Notes: a model not told the origin generated them from the sequence alone. A stretch of 14,244 nucleotides of DNA from Pseudomonadota bacterium (GCA_023431205.1 JAEYXQ010000090.1:1-14244), one strand, 5' to 3'. Counted from the first letter of the stretch, positions 1-7,336 are shown. Made by a program: numbers and translations.

Positions 1-46
1 GTAGATCACGATGCAGCCAGTCCTTTAGCCCAGCAGGATCAAGCAA
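1..46 (-). CDS. Possible start of a second unknown gene, cut by the window edge
   Basis: A minus-strand frame opens with TTG at 46-44 and runs to the edge, reading MLDPAGLKDWLHRDL. It would overlap the stop of the upstream unknown gene by 8 bases. A GGAAG sequence lies about six bases before the TTG, which suits translational coupling. No function can be assigned from 15 residues. Other frames here close quickly or begin without a ribosome site, but so short a piece could be chance. If real, it forms a two-gene unit with its upstream neighbour. Confidence 0.35.
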   Translation of the reverse strand, partial: MLDPAGLKDWLHRDL

Positions 47-530
47 GTTTCGCTTCCAAGTCCTGGAAGGCGTCTGCCGACAGTGAATAAACGCCGTCGC
101 TCACCTGATTGAGCCTCGTACCCACTAGAGTCTCGAGGATCTTCGTGAGGTTGCCGGCCATGCTGTCTTTGTAGTGCATTGTCGCCTTTTTCATGGTCTC
201 AAGGAGTTCGCTCCGCGTGAAGGTCTGCTTGCCGTCAAAGATTTGGAGAGCAGCGGCCGCTGCTTCGGCGACCTGCGGTCTTGTTTTCGCCGCCAGCTTC
301 TTGGCGATGCTGTTGACGTGCAGTTTCTGCCCGGAGCCACCAACAGGGGCCTGTTCACTATTCGACTTTTGTGCCGGCGGATGGCTTTCATTCGCCTCCG
401 CTAGTACCGGGGCTTTGAACAGCGTCTCGATATGGGAGAATAGGTCCTTGATATCGGCGATCCCAAGTTCCGTCACACCCTCGTACTCGAATTCTACAGG
501 TCCCGCTTTGATATGAACTTTGGCTGTCAT
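39..530 (-). CDS. Hypothetical protein with N-terminal beta-hairpin and winged-helix-like C-terminus
   Basis: I do not recognise this 163-residue protein and assign no function. Three parts are visible. Residues 1-40 have an alternating strand pattern (KVHIKAG, VEFEYEG) and then a helix. Residues 41-68 form a polar, Ser/Gln/Pro-rich linker. Residues 69-163 look helical and end in a possible wing (TRLNQVSDGVYSLS), as in small winged-helix DNA-binding or adaptor domains. That fold is inferred from pattern only. There is no signal peptide, membrane segment or catalytic motif. The frame can be extended upstream to 587, but I chose the ATG at 530 because AGGAA lies five bases before it, while the upstream start has no such site. 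GC is about 53-57% in the lines I counted, against roughly 70% in mfd, which suggests acquisition by transfer. It is transcribed away from sdhE-mfd and probably together with the frame at the left edge. Confidence 0.72.
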   Translation of the reverse strand: MTAKVHIKAGPVEFEYEGVTELGIADIKDLFSHIETLFKAPVLAEANESHPPAQKSNSEQAPVGGSGQKLHVNSIAKKLAAKTRPQVAEAAAAALQIFDGKQTFTRSELLETMKKATMHYKDSMAGNLTKILETLVGTRLNQVSDGVYSLSADAFQDLEAKLA

Positions 531-834
531 AGGAGTTCCTGTTGTTTGCTTCAATGAGAAGAGGAGCAATTGAAGATATGGAGTCAAGAGAGGACGTAGA
601 GCACCTTCCGACTCTTACTCGGAGGTTCCGCCGATAACTGGGGGAGCGATAAGGCAGTAGTGCAAGTGGCCCGATTTTCACGGCTCTACGGAATGGGCGG
701 ATCGCTCGCCCGACCGGCAAAGCGAGTGTTGCGAGGTTCCGCAACCGCAGTGCACCACCCGGCATTGATGCCGCACCAACATGCGCGTAAGAACGCCGGC
801 ACATCCTCAACCTCACAGCATCATGGTGCGTCGA
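531..834. other. Gene-free stretch between the unknown gene and sdhE
   Basis: No convincing gene lies here, although the antisense frames of mfd spill into it. It must hold the promoter of the minus-strand unknown gene and probably that of sdhE-mfd. On the minus strand a TTGACT at about 584-589 could serve as a -35 element, but I see no good -10 at the right distance. A small perfect hairpin, GTTGCG/CGCAAC with a six-base loop, lies at 728-745. It has no T-run, so it is not a clear terminator. Base composition rises towards the sdhE side, so the edge of the lower-GC segment probably falls inside this stretch. Confidence 0.5.
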
Positions 835-1113
835 ATGACTGCCGGTGAAGACATTGCCATGCGCAGGAAGCGCCTTCGGTATCGGGCGTGGCACCGGGGG
901 ACGCGGGAGATGGATCTGGTGCTGGGGCCGTTCGCGGATGCCGAGATCGAGGGGCTGAATACCGCCGAGCTCGATCGGCTGGAGCGGCTGATGGACGAGG
1001 AGGATCCGGCGCTGCTGACCTGGGTGCTGGGGCAGGCGGAGCCGCCGGCGCATGTGGATACCGAGTTCTTGGAGCGGGTGATCCGGTCGCACCGCCAGCG
1101 GATGAGCGCATGA
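835..1113 (+). CDS. sdhE: Succinate dehydrogenase assembly factor SdhE (DUF339)
   Basis: This is a 92-residue member of the SdhE/YgfY/SDH5 family. The family helps attach FAD covalently to the flavoprotein subunit of succinate dehydrogenase (and fumarate reductase) in the cytoplasm. The family core is plain: RRKRLRYRAWHRGTREMDL at residues 10-28, containing the RGxxE motif (R21, G22, E25). An acidic helical part follows (LDRLERLMDEEDPALLTWVLG), which is typical. The start is uncertain. In-frame ATGs lie at 781, 823, 835 and 859, and none has a good Shine-Dalgarno sequence. I chose 835 because it gives a length close to the roughly 88-residue E. coli protein and keeps the whole core. The stop overlaps the mfd start by four bases (ATGA), so translation of the two is likely coupled. 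The product call is firm; the start is not. Confidence 0.9.
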   Translation: MTAGEDIAMRRKRLRYRAWHRGTREMDLVLGPFADAEIEGLNTAELDRLERLMDEEDPALLTWVLGQAEPPAHVDTEFLERVIRSHRQRMSA

Positions 1114-4100
1114 ACGAGCACAAGCTTCCCGAGGTGCCGGTGCGCACGCTCGCCAATGTTCCCGACGGCATGCAGCCGATGGTGCTGGCGCGGCTGGTCG
1201 AGGAGCGGCTGAAGGCGGCGCCGGACGATCCGGTCAGCCTCGTATTCGTGGCGCGCGACGGGCGGCGGCTGCAGCGGATGGAGGAGATCCTGTCCGCCAT
1301 GCTGCCGGGGCATCCGGTGCTGACGCTGCCGGCCTGGGATTGTTTGCCCTATGACCGGGTGTCGCCCAATACCGTAACCATCGCGGCACGGATGAATACG
1401 CTGGCGGCGCTGGTGGGCGATGCCAAGGGGGCGGTAGTGATCACCGCCGTCAACGCGCTGATCCAGAAGCTGCCGCCGCGCGAGGCGGTGGAGGAGATGA
1501 GTTTTTCGGCCGCCACCGGCAAGGTGGTGGATAGCGAGAAGCTGATCGCCTGGGCGGCCAACAACGGTTACCTGCGCGTGCCGACGGTGCGCGAGAGCGG
1601 CGAATATGCGGTGCGCGGCGGGCTGGTGGATTTGTTCCCGGCCGGCTTGGAGACGCCGCTGCGCTTCGACTTCTTCGGCAAGCAGCTCGAATCGATCCGC
1701 ACGTTCGATGCGGATACGCAGCGCACCACAGGCATGCTGAAGCGGGTGGAGCTGACCCCGATCAGCGAGGTGGTGCTGAACGAGGAGAATATCCGCCGCT
1801 TCCGCCAGAACTATACCGCGGCGTTCGGCGGCAACACGGTGGACGATACGCTCTATGCCTCGATCAGCGGCGGGTCGCGCTATTCGGGGACGGAGCACTG
1901 GCTGCCGTTCTTCTACGAGCATCTGGACCGGTTGAGCGACTATGTGGGCGACGCGCCCTATGTGTTCGACGACCAGGCGGTGGATGCCTACGAGACGCGT
2001 GTGGCGCAGATCCGCGACTATTACGAGGCGCGCGAGACGGCGCGGCTGCAGCCAGCGGTGGCCGGGGCAGGGGCGCCGTACAAGCCGGTGAAGCCGGAGC
2101 TGCTCTACGACGTCGACACGCACCCCTATGGGCTCGCAGGGGCGTCGGTGGTGCAGTTGACGCCGTTCCTCGCGCCGGGGGTGAAGCGGAACGACGATGC
2201 CGGTGGGCGGATCGCGCCGAGCTTTGCGGCGGAGCGGCAGGCGGCGGACACCAACCTGTTCCAGGCGGTGGTGGAGCGCTTGCTGGCCGAGCGGCGGCGG
2301 GGCCGGCGGAGTGTCGTTGCCTGCTGGAGCGCGGGCTCGCGCGATCGCATGGCGCAGGTGCTGCAGGATCACGGGCTGACCAATCCGCGGCTGGCCGAGA
2401 ACTGGCGCGATGCCGAGACGACGAGCGCGGCGACCACCTCGCTGGTGGTGCTGCCGCTCGAGACCGGGTTCGAGACCGACAACATCCTGGTTTTGAGCGA
2501 GCAGGATATTCTCGGCGAGCGGATCCTGCGGCCGCAGCGGCGCAAGCGGGCGCAGGATGCGCTGACCGAGGCGGCGGGGCTGGCGGCAGGCGATCTCGTG
2601 GTGCACGTCGATCACGGTATCGGCCGTTTCCTGGGGCTGGCGGTGATCGAAGCCGGCGGGGCGCCGCATGAGTGCGTCGAGCTCGAATATGCCGGCGACA
2701 CCAAGCTCTACCTGCCGGTCGAGAATATCGAACTGCTGACGCGTTACGGGTCGGACGACAGCTCGGTCACGCTCGACAAGCTGGGCGGGGTGGCCTGGCA
2801 GGCCAAGAAGGGCAAGCTCAAGAAGCGCATCCGCGAGATGGCGGAGCAGCTGATCAAGATTGCGGCGCAGCGGCAGCTGATGCGGGCCGACCGGGTGGAG
2901 CTCAACCCGGGCTCGTATGACGAGTTCGTGGCGCGCTTCCCCTATGACGAGACCGAGGACCAGATGGCCGCCATCGAGGCGGTGTTCGACGACCTGACCT
3001 CGGGCCGGGTGATGGACCGGCTGGTGTGCGGCGATGTCGGCTTCGGCAAGACCGAGGTGGCGCTGCGGGCAGCGTTCGCGGTGGCGCTGAGCGGCAAGCA
3101 GGTGGCGGTGGTGGTGCCGACGACGCTGCTGGCGCGGCAGCACTATCGGACCTTTGCCGAGCGCTTCCAGGGGCTGCCGGTCAAGGTGCGGCATGCCTCG
3201 CGCATGGTCAGCGCCAGCGAACTCAAGGCGACCAAGGAAGGCCTGACGGACGGGCAGGTCGACATCGTCGTCGGCACCCATGCGCTCCTGGGCAAGGGGA
3301 TCAAGTTCAAGGATCTGGGGCTCCTGATCGTCGACGAGGAGCAGCATTTCGGCGTGTCGCACAAGGAGCGGCTCAAAGAGCTCAAGGCCAACGTCCACGT
3401 GCTGACGCTGACGGCGACGCCGATCCCGCGGACGCTGCAACTGGCGCTGACGGGCGTGCGCGACCTGTCGCTGCTGGCGACGCCGCCCGTCGACCGGCTG
3501 GCGATCCGCACCTTCATCTCGCCGTTCGATCCGCTATCGGTGCGCGAGGCGCTGCTGCGCGAGAAATATCGCGGGGGGCAGAGCTTCTACGTGGTGCCGC
3601 GGATCAAGGACCAGGCGGATATCGCCGAGTTCCTCCGCACGCAGGTGCCGGAGGTAAGCTTCATTGCCGCCAATGGGCAGATGGCGCCGGGCGAACTCGA
3701 CGACATCATGAACAATTTCTACGACAACAAGTTCGACGTGCTGCTGGCGACGACGATCGTGGAGTCGGGGCTCGATATTCCGAATGCCAACACGCTGATC
3801 GTGCACAAGGCGGATCAGTTCGGGCTGGCGCAGCTCTATCAGATCCGCGGCCGCATCGGACGATCCAAGCAGCGCGCGTATGCGCTGTTCACGGTGCCTG
3901 CGGACAAGAAGCTGACCGACACGGCGGAGCGGCGGCTCGGAGTGCTGCAGTCGCTCGAATCGCTGGGGGCAGGGTTCCAGCTCGCCAGCCACGATCTCGA
4001 CATCCGCGGCGCCGGCAACCTGCTCGGGGACGAGCAGTCCGGCCATATCCGCGAGGTCGGGTTCGAGCTCTACCAGTCGATGCTGGAAGAGGCGGTGGCC

Positions 4101-4601
4101 AACCTCAAGGCCGGCGGCAACGCCGAGTACGAGGACAAGAACGAGTGGAGCCCGTCCATCTCGCTGGGCATGCCGGTGATGATTCCGGAAGACTACGTGC
4201 CGGACCTGCAGCTGCGCATGCAACTCTACCGGCGGTTGGGCGACCTCGCCGAGATTCGGGACATCGATGCCGCCGGTGCCGAGCTGATCGACCGCTTCGG
4301 GCCGCTGCCGGAAGAGGTGGAGGCGCTGCTCAAGGTGATCCTGGTCAAGGCGCTGTGCCGCAAGGCCAATGTCGAGAAGGTGGATGCTGGTCCGAAGGGC
4401 GCGGTGCTGACGCTACGCAACGGAGAATTCCCCAATCCGACGGCGCTGGTGAAGCTGGTGGCGGACCCGGCCAACCAGGTGCGGGTGAAGCCGGATCAGA
4501 AACTCGTGTTCGCCCGCAACTGGCCGAGCCCGGAAACGCGGCTCAAGGGGGCGGCAGCGATCCTGTCCCGGCTGGCGCGGCTGGCCGAGAGCGGCGACTA
4601 A
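1110..4601 (+). CDS. mfd: Transcription-repair coupling factor Mfd
   Basis: Mfd is an ATP-driven DNA translocase. It dislodges RNA polymerase stalled at lesions and recruits UvrA to start nucleotide excision repair. At 1163 residues it is close to E. coli Mfd (1148). Visible in order: an N-terminal UvrB-like region (about 1-350); a CarD-like RNA polymerase interaction domain (about 488-585, DLVVHVDHGIGRFLG); helicase lobe 1 with Walker A GDVGFGKT at 641-648, DEEQH at 742-746 and TATPIPRT from 768; and lobe 2 with VESGLDIPNANT and QIRGRIGR at 911-918. The C-terminal TRCF domain begins near 1010 (SISLGMPVMIPEDYVPDLQLR). All helicase motifs look intact. The ATG at 1110 overlaps the sdhE stop and gives the expected N-terminus (MNEHKLPEVP). 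The usual alphaproteobacterial neighbour sdhE is directly upstream. Confidence 0.97.
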   Translation: MNEHKLPEVPVRTLANVPDGMQPMVLARLVEERLKAAPDDPVSLVFVARDGRRLQRMEEILSAMLPGHPVLTLPAWDCLPYDRVSPNTVTIAARMNTLAALVGDAKGAVVITAVNALIQKLPPREAVEEMSFSAATGKVVDSEKLIAWAANNGYLRVPTVRESGEYAVRGGLVDLFPAGLETPLRFDFFGKQLESIRTFDADTQRTTGMLKRVELTPISEVVLNEENIRRFRQNYTAAFGGNTVDDTLYASISGGSRYSGTEHWLPFFYEHLDRLSDYVGDAPYVFDDQAVDAYETRVAQIRDYYEARETARLQPAVAGAGAPYKPVKPELLYDVDTHPYGLAGASVVQLTPFLAPGVKRNDDAGGRIAPSFAAERQAADTNLFQAVVERLLAERRRGRRSVVACWSAGSRDRMAQVLQDHGLTNPRLAENWRDAETTSAATTSLVVLPLETGFETDNILVLSEQDILGERILRPQRRKRAQDALTEAAGLAAGDLVVHVDHGIGRFLGLAVIEAGGAPHECVELEYAGDTKLYLPVENIELLTRYGSDDSSVTLDKLGGVAWQAKKGKLKKRIREMAEQLIKIAAQRQLMRADRVELNPGSYDEFVARFPYDETEDQMAAIEAVFDDLTSGRVMDRLVCGDVGFGKTEVALRAAFAVALSGKQVAVVVPTTLLARQHYRTFAERFQGLPVKVRHASRMVSASELKATKEGLTDGQVDIVVGTHALLGKGIKFKDLGLLIVDEEQHFGVSHKERLKELKANVHVLTLTATPIPRTLQLALTGVRDLSLLATPPVDRLAIRTFISPFDPLSVREALLREKYRGGQSFYVVPRIKDQADIAEFLRTQVPEVSFIAANGQMAPGELDDIMNNFYDNKFDVLLATTIVESGLDIPNANTLIVHKADQFGLAQLYQIRGRIGRSKQRAYALFTVPADKKLTDTAERRLGVLQSLESLGAGFQLASHDLDIRGAGNLLGDEQSGHIREVGFELYQSMLEEAVANLKAGGNAEYEDKNEWSPSISLGMPVMIPEDYVPDLQLRMQLYRRLGDLAEIRDIDAAGAELIDRFGPLPEEVEALLKVILVKALCRKANVEKVDAGPKGAVLTLRNGEFPNPTALVKLVADPANQVRVKPDQKLVFARNWPSPETRLKGAAAILSRLARLAESGD

Positions 4602-4633
4602 GGGCCCCGCATATACCCTTTGGCCATAAAGTT

Positions 4634-4662
4634 TTGGCAGGAGGGTTCGGTCATGTTATTGC
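4634..4662 (+). promoter_or_regulatory. Possible sigma-70 promoter before the ialB-like gene
   Basis: TTGGCA at 4634-4639 and TATTGC at 4657-4662 are 17 bases apart, about 85 bases before the ialB-like start. The gap between mfd and that gene is 146 bases and the gene has its own ribosome site, so separate transcription is plausible. The -10 match is weak, so this is a guess. Confidence 0.25.
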
Positions 4663-4747
4663 CGGATTTGCGCCCTTGAAGGGCAGTCTCATTCTCCGGC
4701 GTGGCGCCCGACGCCTATCGAACCGCCACAAGAGCCAAGGACAGTCT

Positions 4748-5500
4748 ATGAACCTCAGGAAACCTCTCGTTGCTGGCCTTACGGCTGCCGCGCTGACGCT
4801 GTCGCCAATGGCCGTGTTCGCCCAGGACGCTGCGCCGACAACCGAAGCCCCCGCTGCGGGCACCGAAGCGCCTGCCGCCGATGCGGCTGCTGCGGCCCCC
4901 GCCGCTGGCGGAGCGGCGCTGCCGAGCCAGAACTGGCTGAAGGTTTGCGACCCGCTTCCCGATGGGCAGCAGGCCTGCATCCTGCGCCAGGTGGTGCTGG
5001 CGAACGGGCAGTTCCTCGGCTCGTTCCTGCTGCGCGACGATCCGGGCCAGGAATCGCGCCTCCTGGCGGTTGCCGCGGTGCCGCTCGGGGTGCTGCTGCC
5101 GTTCGGCCTCACCTGGCAGATCGATGGCGGCCAGGAAATCAAGGTTCCCTACATGCTGTGCGATCCGCAGTCCTGCGCCACGCAGCTGGTGATCAACGAG
5201 CAGTTCATCAACTCGATGAAGCGCGGCAACAAGCTGACGCTGACCGCCAAGAACCGCCAGAACCAGGATCTCAAGATCGAGATCGACCTGTCCGGCTTCA
5301 CCGCCACCTATGATGGCGAAGCGGCGCTGAGCTTCAACGAGTTCCAGCAGGCCACGTCGGGCGAGCAGGCCCTGGAGCAGGTGCTGCAGGACCGTGCCGA
5401 GGCCCTGCGCCGGCAGCTCTCCGAGGGCGGCAACGGTGGCGAGGCTCCGGGCGAGGGTGACGAGCCTGCCGAGACGCCAGCGGAAGCTCCGGCTCAGTAA
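4748..5500 (+). CDS. Secreted invasion-associated locus B (IalB) family protein
   Basis: This 250-residue exported protein belongs to the IalB family, which was named in Bartonella and is widespread in alphaproteobacteria, including free-living ones. Its molecular role is not settled. The ATG at 4748 is supported by AAGGA six bases upstream and by a clear signal peptide: basic MNLRKP, a hydrophobic stretch, then AVFA before a likely cut after residue 25. Residues 26-58 are an Ala/Pro/Glu-rich linker. Residues 60-190 are the conserved domain (NWLKVCDPLPDGQQACIL, then PYMLCDPQSCATQL). Its four cysteines, C67, C77, C138 and C143, suggest disulfides in the periplasm. Residues 195-225 look helical, and the last 25 residues are again rich in Gly, Glu, Ala and Pro. 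The low-complexity flanks are probably disordered. A terminator follows 25 bases after the stop. Confidence 0.85.
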   Translation: MNLRKPLVAGLTAAALTLSPMAVFAQDAAPTTEAPAAGTEAPAADAAAAAPAAGGAALPSQNWLKVCDPLPDGQQACILRQVVLANGQFLGSFLLRDDPGQESRLLAVAAVPLGVLLPFGLTWQIDGGQEIKVPYMLCDPQSCATQLVINEQFINSMKRGNKLTLTAKNRQNQDLKIEIDLSGFTATYDGEAALSFNEFQQATSGEQALEQVLQDRAEALRRQLSEGGNGGEAPGEGDEPAETPAEAPAQ

Positions 5501-5525
5501 CGCCAGATTGCAGTTTGACAGAAGA

Positions 5526-5549
5526 GGGCGCGGGCGACCGCGCCCTTTT
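5526..5549 (+). terminator. Rho-independent terminator after the ialB-like gene
   Basis: An eight-base perfect stem, GGGCGCGG (5526-5533) with CCGCGCCC (5538-5545), closes on a GCGA tetraloop and is followed by TTTT. A purine-rich stretch before the stem can extend the pairing with those Ts. It lies just after the stop at 5500 and points the right way. Confidence 0.88.
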
Positions 5550-5619
5550 CGTTTGCGCCCGCAGTCGACGGCATGCCGGGAAGCGGGCGGATCTGGCCCC
5601 AAAATCACACCTTGCGGCA

Positions 5620-5672
5620 GCGATGGCATCCTGGGATGGGCCCCCGGCTCAAGGCCGGGGTGACATCGTGGG
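5620..5672. repeat. REP-like palindromic intergenic repeat
   Basis: The core is a perfect seven-base stem, CCCCGGC (5642-5648) and GCCGGGG (5654-5660), around the loop TCAAG, followed by TGACATCGTG. This matches the style of the short palindromic repeats scattered between genes in many alphaproteobacteria; I have seen their spurious translation as 'VTPALSRGPIP'-type peptides, which this copy also gives on the minus strand. It sits between the terminator of one operon and the 3' end of the convergent one, the usual place for such elements. Outer bounds are approximate. Only one copy is in the window, so the repeat nature is inferred from resemblance. Confidence 0.65.
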
Positions 5673-5681
5673 TGTTGTGGC

Positions 5682-5714
5682 GCTGTTCAGAACAGCAACT
5701 ACCCCGAACAGCAA
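5682..5714. repeat. Three GCTGTTC/GAACAGC half-sites after the ubiH-like gene
   Basis: GCTGTTC at 5682-5688 and GAACAGC at 5690-5696 form an inverted pair around one base. A third half-site, GAACAGCAA at 5706-5714, repeats 5690-5698 directly. The set ends at the stop of the ubiH-like gene. On the minus strand it could fold into a stem (GCTGTT, CTG loop, AACAGC), but no T-run follows, so it is at best a weak or factor-dependent end signal. Confidence 0.4.
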
Positions 5715-6884
5715 TCACCTTTGCGCCGCAGCGCCCATGCCGAGGCCGAAGGCGCGGCGGCGCAGGGAGGGCGCCAGGCGCAAGGCCCACAGGCCACTGG
5801 CGCGCAGCGCCTGGGCGGGCAGCAGATCGGTGATCAGCGACCGGAACAGGGCGTCGACCATGCCGCCGGTGCGGCCGAGATCGGCAGCGCGCCGGATGGT
5901 ATAGGTTTCGGCCACATGGACCGCCCAGCCGGGTTGCGCCTGGCTGGTTGCGGCGAGCGCCGCGGCGAGGTCGGCAACGTCGCGCAGGCCGAGATTGAGC
6001 CCCTGGGCTCCGATCGGGGGGAAGGCATGGGCGGCTTCGCCGACAAGCGCGACCCCGTCCAGCCCAGCACGATCGACGATGAGCGTCGATAGTGGGAAGA
6101 CGAAAGCAGGCGTTGCCACCGAGATGCGGCCAAACAGGTGCTGCGACTTCTCGTTGACCAGTGCCGTGAGCCGCTCGGGACCGGCGGCGCGGACCTGGTC
6201 GAGCACGGCATGGTCGTCGATCCAGACCAGATTGGCGCGGTTGGTGCCGGCCGGGACCAGGGTGAACGGGCCCTGCGGGTAGTGGAACTCGACGGAGGTG
6301 CCGTCTAGGGGACGCCCGAGTTCGAGGTCGCAGACAAGGGCCGCCTGCGCGAAGGCGTGCTCGCGGACAACAAAGCCGGTGACCGAGCGGACCAGCGACT
6401 TCTTGCCGTCGGCGCCGACCACCAGGCCAGCGGTGAGTTCAGTGCCGTCGCTCAGGGTGATCCGATGTTGGTCGCCATCCCGGCTGATGGCGCTGGCGCC
6501 AAGGGGGCGGACCGAAAGGTTCGGTAGCGTGTCGGCTACCGATTGGAAGCGTTCCATCAGCTTGATGTTGGGGAAGTTCCAGCCAAAGGCTGCCATGCCG
6601 ATCTCGGCGGCGTCGAACAGCGTTTCGGGCGCCCGGATCAGCCGGCCGGTGGCGTCGATGATGCGGATGCGCGTCAGCGCGTTGCCGATGGATTCGGGGG
6701 TGTCAACCAGGCCGGCGGCCTTGAGGAAGTCGACGCTGGGCTGCATCAGCGCGGAGGTGCGGCGATCGGGCGGCGCCGGCGGGGCCAGATGAACCGTTTC
6801 CAGCCCGGCGCGGGCGCAGACAATGGCGGCGGCCACGCCGGTGAGCCCGCCGCCGACGACCGCGGCCTGGACCGGCGCGCTCAT
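5715..6884 (-). CDS. UbiH/UbiF/COQ6-family FAD-dependent hydroxylase
   Basis: This 389-residue flavoprotein belongs to the group of monooxygenases that hydroxylate the ring of ubiquinone precursors using FAD, NAD(P)H and O2. Family features are the N-terminal dinucleotide fold (VVGGGLTGVAAAIVCARAG, residues 9-27), the second FAD/NADPH motif VVGADGKKS (155-163), and the third motif VGEAAHAFPPIGAQGLNLGLRD (281-302). PPIGAQGLN is characteristic of the UbiH group. In that motif E283 takes the place of the usual Asp of GDAAH; I recall Glu in other alphaproteobacterial members, so this need not mean loss of function. The ATG at 6884 overlaps the stop of the upstream membrane gene by four bases (ATGA), so it is the last gene of a coupled three-gene operon. 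The exact ring position it acts on (UbiH, UbiI, UbiF or UbiL type) cannot be told from sequence alone. Confidence 0.85.
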   Translation of the reverse strand: MSAPVQAAVVGGGLTGVAAAIVCARAGLETVHLAPPAPPDRRTSALMQPSVDFLKAAGLVDTPESIGNALTRIRIIDATGRLIRAPETLFDAAEIGMAAFGWNFPNIKLMERFQSVADTLPNLSVRPLGASAISRDGDQHRITLSDGTELTAGLVVGADGKKSLVRSVTGFVVREHAFAQAALVCDLELGRPLDGTSVEFHYPQGPFTLVPAGTNRANLVWIDDHAVLDQVRAAGPERLTALVNEKSQHLFGRISVATPAFVFPLSTLIVDRAGLDGVALVGEAAHAFPPIGAQGLNLGLRDVADLAAALAATSQAQPGWAVHVAETYTIRRAADLGRTGGMVDALFRSLITDLLPAQALRASGLWALRLAPSLRRRAFGLGMGAAAQR

Positions 6885-7336
6885 GGCTGCACCGCCGGCG
6901 CAAGGCGCGCCGGGCGCATCTGCACGAGGCGCGTGCCGATCATGCCGACCAGCATGGCGGCGAGGAAGATCCACAGTTCGGCCGGCGGAAAGGCCAGAAG
7001 GGCCAGGGCCGGGCCCGGGCAGAGGCCGGACATGCCCCAGCCGATGCCGAACAAGGCCGAGCCGGCCAGCAGCGGCGCATCGATGCGAGTGGCTTCCGGG
7101 GTATGGAAGCGCCCGTCGAACAGCGGGGCCGCGCGGCGCCCCGAGAGGCGAACGGCAACGAACATGATGAGGACGCCAGGCAGCATCACCAAAGCGAGGC
7201 TTGGGTCCCAGCCACCCTGGGGAATGGCGGCGAAATCGAGAAAGCGCAGGACCTTCTCGGGGTTGATCATCTGCGACACGTAGAGACCGGAACCGAACAG
7301 GAGGCCGCTCACGGCGGCGGCAAGCAGCCGGAGCAT
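6881..7336 (-). CDS. YeeE/YedE-type half transporter (DUF6691 family)
   Basis: A 151-residue integral membrane protein with about four hydrophobic segments. It carries the signature SGLCPGPAL (from residue 103; C106) and an early NPEKVLRFLDF stretch, both typical of the DUF6691 half of the split YeeE/YedE proteins. Full-length TsuA relatives import thiosulfate through conserved cysteines, so this half probably pairs with the preceding gene to make one channel-like transporter; that is inferred from the family. The ATG at 7336 shares one base with the upstream stop (TGATG) and has GGGAG seven bases before it. A GTG directly before it (7339) is possible but less well spaced. The stop overlaps the ubiH-like start. 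No cytoplasmic sulfur-carrier domain is attached. Confidence 0.87.
   Translation of the reverse strand: MLRLLAAAVSGLLFGSGLYVSQMINPEKVLRFLDFAAIPQGGWDPSLALVMLPGVLIMFVAVRLSGRRAAPLFDGRFHTPEATRIDAPLLAGSALFGIGWGMSGLCPGPALALLAFPPAELWIFLAAMLVGMIGTRLVQMRPARLAPAVQP

Noticed and set aside
728..745. Hairpin GTTGCG/CGCAAC before sdhE as a terminator
   Set aside because: The stem is only six bases and no T-run follows on either strand.
813..3440. Very long open frame on the minus strand opposite mfd
   Set aside because: It is rich in Arg, His and Gln with no domain, as expected for the antisense of a high-GC gene, and mfd on the other strand is certain.
3026..4747. Long plus-strand frame leading into the ialB-like gene
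   Set aside because: It runs through mfd in a wrong frame with low-complexity Gly/Ala/Arg content. The real protein starts at 4748 with a ribosome site and signal peptide.
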